Of a DNA stretch of 11,922 bases, positions 1 through 7,422 are shown one piece after another. The stretch's first letter is position 1, and every line of letters begins with the position of its first letter. The DNA lies in contig CAZBJW010000133.1 of the NCBI GenBank assembly GCA_964492135.1, positions 1-11,922 of the forward strand. The letters are read 5' to 3'. This DNA is from CAYGAW01 sp964492135 (lineage in GTDB: Bacteria > Chloroflexota > Anaerolineae > UBA7937 > B3-Chlor). The translations under genes were made by a program, and so were the position numbers. The notes below the pieces were generated by a model, which saw only the letters and a program-made list of their open reading frames with translations, did not search any database and was not told the DNA's origin.

Positions 1-542
1 CCTGTTGCCCGTGCTGCGAGGTCCAATTCAGGGTAACGGCGCGGAAGAGTGGAACTGATTTTCCCGTCATCGACCTGGCACATCTCGTCTGTGATGCCGC
101 GGATATCGAGTACAGGGACCCGACTGAGTACGGGCTGAAGATGTGGGGCACCTTTGAGGCCATGATCAACCTTCTAAAGCCAGAGAACATGGCGGACTTG
201 ATGGCCGAGCTGCTCCCACAGTTGATGGATGCCATGCCCGCGCCGATGCGAGGAATGATGGGCATGGTGACCGCGATGCCAGACCCTCTGCGCGATGGAA
301 TGCTGGCTGTAATGGGGCCTGTCATGCCCGCGCTGTTCCCCCGGTTGCTCCCGGGCATGATGCCCAAAGTGATGCCTGACATGGTGACAGCGGTGGGACG
401 CCGGGTGCCCATGCCTGAGCACATGCGGGAGCAGATGCCTGAGTTGCTGCCCATGGCCATGCATAATCTGATGCCGAAGATGTTGCCGGAGGTGATCCCC
501 TTCTTCATGCCCAAGATGATCGAATACTTGAAGGCACAGTAG
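1..542 (+). CDS. CCG-domain (HdrB/GlpC-like) iron-sulfur protein, C-terminal part, with Met/Pro-rich tail
   Basis: The reading frame is open from the left edge (first full codon at base 3) to TAA at 540, giving 179 visible residues; the gene starts outside the window. The ATG at 141 is internal, because residues 1-46 before it read as conserved protein: a Cys-Cys-Pro-Cys-Cys cluster, then VQFRVTARKSG and PVIDLAHLV. That pattern fits the closing CxxC of a cysteine-rich CCG domain, as in heterodisulfide reductase subunit B and the GlpC/GlcF family, where it helps hold a non-cubane 4Fe-4S cluster. The last 133 residues are exceptional: 27 Met and 20 Pro, in units such as MMPKVMPDM and LMPKMLPEVIPFFMPKM. 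Such proteins usually move electrons between a quinone or thiol and a partner dehydrogenase, but the partner lies off the window. The CCG assignment is by motif only; the tail's function is unknown to me. Confidence 0.7.
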   Translation, partial: CCPCCEVQFRVTARKSGTDFPVIDLAHLVCDAADIEYRDPTEYGLKMWGTFEAMINLLKPENMADLMAELLPQLMDAMPAPMRGMMGMVTAMPDPLRDGMLAVMGPVMPALFPRLLPGMMPKVMPDMVTAVGRRVPMPEHMREQMPELLPMAMHNLMPKMLPEVIPFFMPKMIEYLKAQ

Positions 543-923
543 TGGGGGATTGCTGCTATGGGGTAACCAAGGGTTGACCAGGGGAACGCGCCGGAGGCCA
601 CGGCCCTTTCCCTCGCCCGCTTGGGAGGTCTCAGCTGAACGATACGCATGAGGTCTATGATCTTGGATAAGCCGGTGCGCTATCCCGACGAACGACAGAG
701 CCATGCGGGCCCTTGGGGAAATGCTACAGAGGCTGCCATCTGGTTAAGCCCGCATTTGGCCGGAGCGATATGCTCCACCGGCAGCCCCGCCTGGGCCAGG
801 GAGTGCTATGCTCAAGGAGGTCGCGCGATTGATGTCAGTGATCGACTGAGCTTCTTGCACGGCAAGTGCGCAGGAATATTATCGTCTATTGATGGACGGT
901 CAGGCGAGAGGTGACGAAGGCTG
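543..923. other. Intergenic stretch without a recognisable gene
   Basis: No reading frame here has a protein-like sequence that I recognise. A short hairpin lies at 759-782 (GGAGC, loop GATAT, GCTCC, flanked by GCC and GGC) with no T-run after it. A good Shine-Dalgarno-like AAGGAGG at about 814-820 leads only into frames that stop within a few codons. The promoter of the downstream MFS gene should lie here, but I see no convincing -35/-10 pair. Confidence 0.4.
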
Positions 924-2162
924 ATGGCGAGGATTGCGGACAGCATTGGTGCTAGTAGGCTCGTGATGGCGCTCTCGGTCGCTAGAATGGGCGATGCCGT
1001 AGGCAACAGCATCCTCTTCATTGTGATCCCACTGTATGTCGCCCAGATGCCGGCGCCCTGGTTCCCGGTTCCGCAGTCGGTTCGGATTGGCCTGCTTATC
1101 TCGGCTTACGGGCTGGTGACCTCGCTCCTTCAGCCCGTCGGTGGCGCCTTGAGCGATCATCTGAACCGGCGCAAGTCATTCGTCCAGCTGGGCCTCATTC
1201 TGATGGCAGTCGCCACTCTCGGATTCATGGTGGCGAGCAGGTTCACGGACCTGCTTCTACTTCGGGTGCTTCAAGGATTCGGCGTTGCCCTGACGGTTCC
1301 CGCCTCAATGGCGCTGATTGCGAGGGGCAGCGAGAGGCAAACTCGAGGAGGTTCAATGGGCGTGTACAGCACCTTCCGCATGACGGGACTTGCTATCGGG
1401 CCCCTGGTAGGCGGCTTCTTGAATGAGAGGCTAGGCTTTGACGCCAACTTCTTGGCAGGTGCTGGCTTTCTCCTCCTGGGAGTGATTCTTGTGCAGCTCT
1501 GGGTGAGGGAGGGGGTGCCGGCCGAAGTCCCAGGCAGAACAAAGCCTCCGTTTCAACTCATTGATCGGAGGTTGTTGAGTGGAGGGATCATCGGTGCTGC
1601 TTTCTCCACACTGGTCATGGCCAGCGCCTTTACGATGATTATCACTTTGGAGAACGAGTTCAACGCACTATTGCACGAAACGGCGCTGGGTTTTGCCGTT
1701 GCCTTCAGCGCCACCACGGTCAGTCGAGTCCTGTTTCAGATCCCGCTGGGGAGGGTTTCCGATCGCCTTGGACGTAAGCCAGTGATTGTCGCCGGGCTTA
1801 TCGTCATGGCAGTGTCAACGTTCCCCATGGGTGGAGTTAGGACGACCACGGAACTCGTGATGTTGCGCGTCGTCCAGGGCATCGCGGCGGCAGGAATCGC
1901 TGCACCGGCCTTCGCGGTCGCGGCGGACCTGTCCAGGACCGGTGGCGAGGGCAGGCAGATGAGCATCGTCACCATGGGGTTTACCCTGGGGATCGCGATA
2001 GGGCCGCTGATAGCAGGTGTGCTGTCTCTGTTCTTCTTCGAATTGCCTTTCATCGTTGGCGGCCTGATGGCACTCATTGGTGGTTGGGTCGTCTACAGAT
2101 ATGTGCCGGAGACAGTGGATCGTACCGGACGCCACGGTACCACGGCGGAGGACACTGGCTGA
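924..2162 (+). CDS. Major facilitator superfamily (MFS) transporter, drug-efflux type
   Basis: A 412-residue integral membrane protein, the usual length for a 12-helix MFS carrier. The MFS signature motif A appears in both halves: GGALSDHLNRRKS at residues 73-85 (loop 2-3) and GRVSDRLGRK at 276-285 (loop 8-9). RVLQGFGVALTVPAS at 114-128 is the usual helix 4 motif, and its repeat-half counterpart RVVQGIAAAGIAAPA follows further on. Helices are separated by a hydrophilic central loop at about 193-218. It probably exports small molecules in exchange for protons, as in the MdtG/Bcr-like antiporters; the substrate cannot be read from sequence. GAGAGG at 906-911 and GAAGG at 916-920 precede the ATG; neither is ideally spaced, and an ATG at 966 is a less likely start. 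The next gene lies 94 bp downstream on the same strand. Confidence 0.88.
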   Translation: MARIADSIGASRLVMALSVARMGDAVGNSILFIVIPLYVAQMPAPWFPVPQSVRIGLLISAYGLVTSLLQPVGGALSDHLNRRKSFVQLGLILMAVATLGFMVASRFTDLLLLRVLQGFGVALTVPASMALIARGSERQTRGGSMGVYSTFRMTGLAIGPLVGGFLNERLGFDANFLAGAGFLLLGVILVQLWVREGVPAEVPGRTKPPFQLIDRRLLSGGIIGAAFSTLVMASAFTMIITLENEFNALLHETALGFAVAFSATTVSRVLFQIPLGRVSDRLGRKPVIVAGLIVMAVSTFPMGGVRTTTELVMLRVVQGIAAAGIAAPAFAVAADLSRTGGEGRQMSIVTMGFTLGIAIGPLIAGVLSLFFFELPFIVGGLMALIGGWVVYRYVPETVDRTGRHGTTAEDTG

Positions 2163-2245
2163 CTTGAGCCGTCCTGGAACAAAGGTCCATGCCTGCGGCA
2201 GTCGACAGAGCAAGTGTGGGCTACAGGGAGAACAACATATCAAGC

Positions 2246-2250
2246 GGAGG
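2246..2250 (+). promoter_or_regulatory. Ribosome binding site deciding the HtrA start
   Basis: GGAGG six bases before the ATG at 2257 fixes the start there. The same frame is open upstream to 2077 inside the MFS gene, but only the start at 2257 puts a signal peptide at the N-terminus. Confidence 0.75.
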
Positions 2251-2256
2251 TGTATC

Positions 2257-3420
2257 ATGACTAAGAGTTTGATTAGAGTACTAGTAGTCGCTGTTGCTTT
2301 GGCCATGGGGGTGGCGGCTTGCGGTGCACCGGGCGCGGGTGCTCCTACTCCACTGCCATCGCCGACGACAGCGGTGCCCCAGTCGACAGTGGCACCATTG
2401 GCTCCGGCCAACGAGCTAGAGGCGCAGGTGGAAGCGGTCTACACTGAGGCTGCACCGGCCGTGGTCAACATCACCAGCAATGTGATTGGCTACAACGTCT
2501 TTATGCAGCCCATTCCCGAGCAGGGGACCGGTTCGGGGTTCATCTATGACACCGAGGGGCACATTGTCACCAACTACCACGTTGTGGAAAACGCGCAGTC
2601 GGTGTCCGTGGCGCTGAGCACCGGTGAAACCTATGCGGCTACCGTCGTTGGAACCGACCCGTCCAACGACCTGGCTGTATTGACCACCGAGGCCAAGAGC
2701 CTGCCCGCGCCTATTCCGCTGGGCGACTCCGATCAGGTGCAGGTGGGGCAATTCGTTGTAGCCTTGGGCAATCCTTTCGGGCTGCAGGGCACGCTGACCG
2801 TGGGAGTTGTCAGCGCGCTGGGCCGCATCATACAGAGCCCGGATGGGCGCTTTATCGGCGAGGCAATCCAGACCGATGCGGCAATCAACCCGGGCAATTC
2901 CGGAGGCCCTCTGCTAGACCTGGAAGGGCAGGTCATAGGGATAGATTCCCAGATCATCAGCCCCAGTCAGGCGTCAGCTGGAATCGGCTTTGCCGTGCCC
3001 AGCAACGCGGTGAGCAGGGTGGTGCCTCAGCTGATCGTCCATGGCAAGTATGCCCACCCCTGGCTAGGAGTGCAGCTCATAGACATCACCCCTGACCGGG
3101 CCACGGCTCTGCAAGAGGCCGGGATGAAGGTCCCTGTACAGGAGGGCGTGCTCGTCGTGGACGTGGTAGCCGGCAGCCCGGCGGACAAGGCGGGCATTCG
3201 CGGCGGCGATAGAATGGCGATCATTGGCAACGCCAGCGTCCCCATTGGAGGCGACATCATGACTGCGATTAACGGCCAATCTGTCAGCAGTGGGCAGCAA
3301 CTGACCGTCTATCTGGAGACCCAAACTCAGGTGGGAGACACGGTCGAAGCGACTCTGGTCCGCGATGGGCAGGAGATGGCGGTGGAGGTAACGCTGGCGG
3401 AGCGACCAGCGCAGAGCTAG
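2257..3420 (+). CDS. htrA: HtrA/DegP-family serine protease, lipoprotein, with one PDZ domain
   Basis: A 387-residue extracytoplasmic protease. Residues 1-21 form a lipoprotein signal peptide ending in the lipobox VAAC with Cys22, so it should be lipid-anchored to the outer face of the membrane. A Pro/Thr/Ala-rich linker (23-52) follows. The trypsin-like domain (about 55-260) carries the full catalytic triad: His108 in TNYHVV, Asp138 in SNDLAVL, Ser215 in NPGNSGGPL. A PDZ domain (about 267-380) includes GVLVVDVVAGSPADKAGIRGGD, the peptide-binding and fold-defining stretch. The family degrades or holds misfolded envelope proteins; the single PDZ resembles the DegS/HtrA-lite architecture rather than two-PDZ DegP. 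A gap of 94 bp from the MFS gene and hairpins after the stop suggest its own transcript end. Confidence 0.93.
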   Translation: MTKSLIRVLVVAVALAMGVAACGAPGAGAPTPLPSPTTAVPQSTVAPLAPANELEAQVEAVYTEAAPAVVNITSNVIGYNVFMQPIPEQGTGSGFIYDTEGHIVTNYHVVENAQSVSVALSTGETYAATVVGTDPSNDLAVLTTEAKSLPAPIPLGDSDQVQVGQFVVALGNPFGLQGTLTVGVVSALGRIIQSPDGRFIGEAIQTDAAINPGNSGGPLLDLEGQVIGIDSQIISPSQASAGIGFAVPSNAVSRVVPQLIVHGKYAHPWLGVQLIDITPDRATALQEAGMKVPVQEGVLVVDVVAGSPADKAGIRGGDRMAIIGNASVPIGGDIMTAINGQSVSSGQQLTVYLETQTQVGDTVEATLVRDGQEMAVEVTLAERPAQS

Positions 3421-3432
3421 TCGAGAGGTCCT

Positions 3433-3507
3433 GCGGGAGAGCCCGCGACAAGTATCAAACCGCCAGCCGACCAGAGCACTTTGTGCTCGCAGGGCTGGCT
3501 GGCGGTT
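3433..3507 (+). terminator. Pair of hairpins after htrA, possible transcription end
   Basis: Twelve bases after the htrA stop there is a GC hairpin (GCGGG 3433-3437, loop AGAG, CCCGC 3442-3446). A larger stem-loop follows: AACCGCCAGCC (3458-3468) pairs perfectly over 11 bp with GGCTGGCGGTT (3497-3507), enclosing an inner perfect 6-bp stem GAGCAC-TTT-GTGCTC (3474-3488). There is no U-tract, so intrinsic termination is not assured; it may instead be a 3' stability element. Confidence 0.45.
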
Positions 3508-3811
3508 GCAGCCATCATGAGACCCTGTAGGTCCCAGTGCCAAATCGCGGCCACCGGGGGATACCGTGGCCAGGCCGAAGAAAAGAGATTGCCCGAAACC
3601 GCGGTGGCGACGCGCCGATGCATTCGTCCTGTGTTGGAGTTGCGGCAATCTTACCGTTGTCGTATCGAGCCCTGATTGAGAGGAGACTTGGCACTCCTGC
3701 CGAACCGGCGGTGGCGGAATAGGGCAAACGGAGGATGCTGAGCGTCAGCGCGCAAACGCTGAAGGAGCCGAGATAGGTTGTGCATCAAACAGGAACAAGG
3801 AGGCAATTGAC
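3508..3811. other. Intergenic region upstream of the PRC-barrel gene
   Basis: No convincing gene. It contains further short inverted repeats: GGCCAC/GTGGCC at 3549-3571, and overlapping alternatives GCTGA-GCG-TCAGC (3737-3749) and AGCGT/ACGCT (3741-3760), 50 to 75 bp before the next start. The last pair could form mutually exclusive stems in a leader RNA, but no known riboswitch consensus is visible. A consensus AAGGAGG at 3797-3803, eight bases before the ATG, serves the next gene. Confidence 0.4.
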
Positions 3812-4420
3812 ATGGAGATTCCCTTGAGTGCTGATGTTCGCTGCAGGGGCAGGACCTGTGGGAGTCCGGTTGCTATCGTCTTGAACCCGGTGTCCGAGCA
3901 AGTGACACACTTCGTGGTGAAGGAAAGACGTTCGCCGCACACAGAGCGTTTGGTGCCTATTGATATGGTGGTGGAGACGACACCCGAGCATATCGAACTC
4001 CGCTGCAGCGCTGCTGAGTTGTCTGAAATGGATTCTTTCATCGAGAGGGAATTCCTCAGGACAAAGGTCCCACACTACGGCGCGGACGCCGTAGTGTACC
4101 AGTGGGCTATCGTAAGACCCGAGATGGAAACCAAAACGGTGGTCGTGCAGCACGAAAAGATCCCGCCCGGTGAGCTGGCGGTACGGCGCGGTGCGCATGT
4201 TGAGTGCACCGACGGGCACATCGGCAAGGTGGACGAGTTCCTGGCTGATCCCAACAGTGGCTACATCACCCACCTAGTACTGCGAGAGGGCCACCTCTGG
4301 GGTCAGAAAGACGTGTCGATTCCCATATCCGAAATCGACCGTATTGATGAGGATGCCGTTTACCTGAGACTGAGCAAGCAGCAAGTGGAGGCGTTGCCCA
4401 CCATACCCATACACAGGTGA
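3812..4420 (+). CDS. Tandem PRC-barrel domain protein
   Basis: A 202-residue soluble protein with no signal peptide or membrane segment. It contains two PRC-barrel-like repeats: residues about 5-66 (SPVAIVLNPVSEQVTHFVV, ending in VPIDMVVETTPEHIELRC) and about 125-188 (HIGKVDEFLADPNSGYITHL, ending in IPISEIDRIDEDAVYLRL). Both show the family pattern of a G-x-V strand, a linker with an acidic turn, T-H-L/F-V-V, then the VPI/IPI strand and a closing strand. PRC barrels occur in the photosynthetic reaction centre H subunit and RimM and mediate protein or RNA contacts; stand-alone proteins like this are common in Chloroflexota, Actinobacteria and Cyanobacteria and are often stress-linked, but no specific function is assigned. 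The strong ribosome site fixes the start. The first repeat carries two Cys (11, 16) not present in the second. Confidence 0.8.
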   Translation: MEIPLSADVRCRGRTCGSPVAIVLNPVSEQVTHFVVKERRSPHTERLVPIDMVVETTPEHIELRCSAAELSEMDSFIEREFLRTKVPHYGADAVVYQWAIVRPEMETKTVVVQHEKIPPGELAVRRGAHVECTDGHIGKVDEFLADPNSGYITHLVLREGHLWGQKDVSIPISEIDRIDEDAVYLRLSKQQVEALPTIPIHR

Positions 4421-4802
4421 AGCCTCCACCGGCGACTATAAACAGCCAACAAGACGGGACGAGCTGGCCAGGTTCTGTGTGCGACCAGAGACCGCCCAGG
4501 CGTTCGCCGTCACGATCCATCCTTCCGACGATGTTCTCCAGGGTGCTGTGGGCGTCACCCACGATCCGTTCGAGGCGATGAAAGGCTAGAAACCGATACG
4601 CGGCCAGATGTGGGATCAGGCGCTGGAGCTAGTGCTCACAGCCAGGGGCAAGGTGCCAGCGAAGATGTTGTCGGGAACGATCTTCTTGTCTGCCCCCCCG
4701 CAGACCATCGACACAACCGGTTCTTCAGGGTATTGTTGGCGGACCAGCGAGCACACTTCGGAAGTGATGTTGAAGAGGTACGATCGAGGCTCTTGATCTA
4801 GC
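4421..4802. other. Intergenic region with coding-like but startless frames
   Basis: A plus-strand frame from about 4416 to TAG at 4587 reads as protein-like sequence (GDYKQPTRRDELARFC, then VTHDPFEAMKG at its end) but has no plausible start codon after the PRC gene and is not recognised. On the minus strand, 4804-4616 is also open (62 residues, NITSEVCSLVRQQYPEEPVV) but would overlap the ubiE start antisense. Either could be decayed gene debris. No promoter for ubiE is evident. Confidence 0.3.
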
Positions 4803-5567
4803 ATGCCGAGTGACGACAGGAAAAGCCAGACTGCCTACTTTGGTTTCCAAGAGGTGTCCATCGAGGAGAAGAATCGAAGAGTGGCAGCGGTCTTCAATCG
4901 CATCGCCCACAATTATGACTTCATGAATGATGTGCTGTCGTGGGGCATGCACCGTCTGTGGAGGCGTTTTGCGATCAAGAAATGTGGTGTGCGGCCGGGT
5001 CAGCGGATCTTGGATCTGGCCGGTGGGACCGGTGATCTTGCTGGCCGGATTGCGCCGCAGGTGGAGCCCCAAGGTCAAGTGGTGCTGGGCGATGTCAATA
5101 GCGCCATGCTGCTGCGTGGACGCACGCGCCTTTCGGATCATGGCGCACCACGAGACGTCGACCTTGTTCAGATGGACGCAGGGGACCTGCCTTTCCCCGA
5201 TGATAGCTTCGATTGCGTGACGATCGGCTTCGGCCTGCGCAACATGAGCGAACCGGATGCAGCCCTTACCTCAACGCACAGGGTGCTCAAGCCTGGAGGA
5301 GTGGTGGTCATACTGGACTTTTCCCATCCGACACTTTGGGGCTTCAGGCCTGTGTACGATCTTTACTCGTTTGCCATCCTGCCGCTTATGGGGCGCTTGC
5401 TCGCAGGGGACGCTGACAGCTACCGCTATCTCGTGGAGTCGATTCGTATGCAGCCCGAGCAGGATAGTCTGAGGGAAATGATGGTAGAGGCTGGATTCGA
5501 GCGCTGTGAGTACTTCAACTTGAGTGTCGGGATCGTAGCGGTGCATCGGGGCTACAAAGAGGGATGA
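4803..5567 (+). CDS. ubiE: UbiE/MenG quinone C-methyltransferase
   Basis: A 254-residue SAM-dependent methyltransferase that makes the last ring C-methylation in menaquinone synthesis (demethylmenaquinone to menaquinone) and, in ubiquinone makers, the corresponding benzoquinol step. Both UbiE signatures are present: YDFMNDVLSWGMHRLW at 38-53 and RVLKPGG at 160-166. The SAM-binding motif I is DLAGGTGDL (71-79), followed by the acidic GDVN (96-99). LPFPDDSFDCVTIGFGLRN and DADSYRYLVESIRMQPEQD are close to the Escherichia coli protein, as is the ending GIVAVHRGYK; the length (251 in E. coli) also agrees. The Shine-Dalgarno is weak (GAGG, 13 bases upstream), but the whole N-terminus including AYFGFQEV aligns with the family, so the ATG is kept. 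It acts at the inner face of the membrane on the quinone pool used by the hydrogenase cytochrome b encoded near the right edge. Menaquinone is the likelier product; no ubiquinone genes are seen. Confidence 0.95.
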   Translation: MPSDDRKSQTAYFGFQEVSIEEKNRRVAAVFNRIAHNYDFMNDVLSWGMHRLWRRFAIKKCGVRPGQRILDLAGGTGDLAGRIAPQVEPQGQVVLGDVNSAMLLRGRTRLSDHGAPRDVDLVQMDAGDLPFPDDSFDCVTIGFGLRNMSEPDAALTSTHRVLKPGGVVVILDFSHPTLWGFRPVYDLYSFAILPLMGRLLAGDADSYRYLVESIRMQPEQDSLREMMVEAGFERCEYFNLSVGIVAVHRGYKEG

Positions 5568-5879
5568 GCACAACCAGGCGGCAAACCGAAGCCACGCACG
5601 CAACAATATCCAAGGATTGGGTGATGCTCAGCTAAGACAGAGGAGGGTCATGATGAGATAATCTGCCCAAGCAGCCTCGTCGGACGATTTCAACTGGAAG
5701 CACTTCGGCCCCAATTCCGCTCAGGCAAACCCGTGTGCTTGACGTCCAGAGACTGAGGCATTCATTTTCCCATTGTCGCGTTATCTTACCAGCCTGGGAC
5801 CTGATCCCTTTGACTAGTCTTTGCGTTCGCTATGTGATACAGTTCCTCTGCGAACTCATCTCGCTCAGATGTTGCAAAC
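5568..5879. other. Intergenic region between ubiE and the stress-protein gene
   Basis: No recognisable gene. A strong Shine-Dalgarno AGGAGGG (5641-5647) precedes only a three-codon frame (ATG ATG AGA TAA, 5650-5661), probably chance or the remnant of a lost gene. TTGACT at 5810-5815 is a good -35-like hexamer, but the following sequence (TATGTGATACAG) contains only a poor -10, so a promoter for the next gene is weakly supported. Confidence 0.3.
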
Positions 5880-5891
5880 AGGAAGGTGAAC

Positions 5892-6344
5892 ATGTTCAAG
5901 ACCATATTGGTACCCTTGGATGGATCGGAGCGAGCCGAGAGGATATTGCCGTACGTCGAGGAACTGGCTCTTCGTTGCAGTGCCGTGCTGCTCTTCCTGC
6001 AGGTGATCGACCCTTTCACGGTTGTTGTGGGGCCTGAGGGGACTGAGTATACCGCTCTTGAGCACCAAGAACTTGAGCGGCGGGAAGAGGAAGCGAGATC
6101 TTATCTGACCACTCTGGAAGAGAAGTTCCGTGCCAAGGGCATCGAGACCGGGTCGCGCATCGTCGGTGGCGCGATTGTCGAAGAGATCATGAATGCCGCC
6201 CAGCACGATGGAGCCGATCTGGTTGCTCTGACCAGTCACGGGCGGACCGGCTTGGCCCGAGTGTTCTACGGGAGTGTGGCAGCTGGCGTCTTGCATCGCA
6301 TAGACCGACCCCTGCTGCTCATCCGCTCCCGGGAGGACGAGTGA
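5892..6344 (+). CDS. Universal stress protein (UspA family), single domain
   Basis: A 150-residue cytoplasmic protein, the usual one-domain length. The N-terminal strand ILVPLDGS (5-12) followed by AERILPYVEELA is the family opening. The C-terminal nucleotide-binding loop is HGRTGLARVFYGSVAAGVLH (116-135), and the final strand RPLLLIR (139-145) follows. The Gly-rich loop with GSV is typical of ATP-binding USPs. These proteins modulate survival under energy or redox stress; partners are unknown. AGGAAGG (5880-5886) lies five bases before the ATG at 5892, which is preferred over an in-frame GTG at 5886 that overlaps this site. Residues 55-80 form a charged helix between the two halves. It stands alone on the plus strand, converging with the relic on the other strand. 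Confidence 0.92.
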   Translation: MFKTILVPLDGSERAERILPYVEELALRCSAVLLFLQVIDPFTVVVGPEGTEYTALEHQELERREEEARSYLTTLEEKFRAKGIETGSRIVGGAIVEEIMNAAQHDGADLVALTSHGRTGLARVFYGSVAAGVLHRIDRPLLLIRSREDE

Positions 6345-6569
6345 GAATAGTTGTCTTGGGAGAAGCGCTTCCGAGTGACATCACTGGAAAGCCCGCATGT
6401 TTGGTGCAGATCCTTCCTGGTGAGTGGTGCGCGTGAGCCATCCTACTGCTTGGGTTCGAGCACTTGCAAGATGAGCTAGTCAGTCATGCCAGGTCTCTGA
6501 CTATCTCGCATGATGACGGGCAAAGCGTGTTCGCTATGCCGGGCAAGCTATCGGGGAACCAGGGACTCC

Positions 6570-7422
6570 TCAACCCATCTCCACGCGCACGTTATGCGGC
6601 TTGCCATCGCCCAGCAGGGGCGTGTCTACGCCGGACAGCGTCTTTGCATCCAGAACGATTTGCTTCACCCCTTGACTGATGCCATAGGGGTTTTCCACCG
6701 AAATCTGATGTGAAGTTCCGCCGTCTTTGTAGACGAGTTCGTAACCGCGCCAATCTCCGGGGATACAGGGGGAGATTTGCAGGTTGCCCTTCTTCCTTTC
6801 AGAGGGTGCGCCGACGAGGCGACGGGCGCTATCCTGCGGCAGGGAGGTGTCTATATCCAGCGTCATGACGGATCTTATGTGTGGGAGAATATCCCGTTTT
6901 CTCACTTGAGCTAAATAGGATTCTCCTGGGTCTCCACGCAGTGAGTGATTGAACTCTATCAGTTTGCCCCGTTCAGTCTCCCAGCCCATTCAACAACCCT
7001 CGCCTGGATTCCACCACCGCTCGCGCCGGAAGAGATAGAAAGGGTCCGCTGGACTCTTCCCCATATCTTCTGTTAAGGTCTTGGATGCCAGCTTCTGCTT
7101 TCTCAACCAGCGCATCGTCACCCGGCATGTGTTTCTGTGGCGCGTCGTCGAAATCGCTGAGCAAGGCGAAGTGCAGGTGAGGATCTGTGTTGCTGAGGAC
7201 ATGGAGCTCCAATTGCTGCAGCAGTCTCTCCACGTCATTAGCGCTACTTAGAAGCGGAGGGATGCCTACCATCGTGCGACATTCCACAGGGATGCCGCTC
7301 TCGTAGTCCAGTTTGGGGAAGAACCGGGGCGGCAGCCACTGCGCAATCAGCCAGTTCGTCGGTTTGGCGGCCGCCATCACGGACGGCACCATCCGCAATA
7401 TGGCAGTAGCAATGAGCTGCAC
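6570..7422 (-). pseudogene. ndvB: Relic of cyclic beta-1,2-glucan synthase (NdvB/Cgs, GT84-GH94)
   Basis: Read on the minus strand, residues from NWLIAQWLPPRFFPKLDY through GIPVECRTMVGIPPLL, HFALLSDFDDAPQKHMP and AGIQDLNRRYG match the GT84 glucosyltransferase region of NdvB-type enzymes. Near 7041-7062 the homology moves to another frame (DPFYLFRRERWWNPGEG). A TGA at 6990-6992 stands where the family has Trp in the G-x-W-MGWE motif. Reading on in the same frame gives MGWETERGKLIEFN and the DxD-type TLDIDTSLPQDSARRLVG. At about 6800-6812 the sequence then jumps directly to the extreme C-terminus of the same family (LQISPCIPGDW, VENPYGISQGV, DGKPHNVRVEMG), ending at TGA 6570. Family members are typically well over 2,000 residues (about 2,830 in Sinorhizobium); about 260 remain, so most of the transmembrane and phosphorylase-like regions are missing. 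The frame stays open upstream to 7486, but that part is not recognised. The relic cannot encode a functional enzyme. Confidence 0.82.

Noticed and set aside
141..542. Stand-alone 133-residue Met-rich protein starting at ATG 141
   Set aside because: The frame is open to the left edge and the preceding 46 residues carry a CCG-type Cys cluster and conserved sequence, so this is the tail of a larger protein.
174..704. 176-residue minus-strand frame rich in His
   Set aside because: Antisense shadow of the Met-rich tail: Met (ATG) codons on the plus strand read as CAT (His) on the minus strand.
648..914. 88-residue plus-strand frame upstream of the MFS gene
   Set aside because: No ribosome site, no recognisable motif, and composition typical of chance frames in GC-rich DNA.
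2077..2256. 60-residue N-terminal extension of the HtrA protein
   Set aside because: It overlaps the MFS gene, is not protein-like, and would bury the lipoprotein signal; a good ribosome site lies before 2257.
3537..3722. Small plus-strand frames between htrA and the PRC gene
   Set aside because: Overlapping frames of equal quality lie in a hairpin-rich region; none has a ribosome site or a family match.
5650..5661. Three-codon leader peptide with a strong Shine-Dalgarno
   Set aside because: Far from the next gene (230 bp), no regulatory codons and no attenuator stem; probably chance or a gene remnant.
5735..6037. 100-residue frame overlapping the universal stress protein start
   Set aside because: It is a frame shadow of the stress-protein gene with no conserved features.
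6990..6992. TGA recoded as Trp or selenocysteine in the NdvB relic
   Set aside because: The gene also has a frameshift and a huge deletion, and TGA serves as a normal stop elsewhere in the window.
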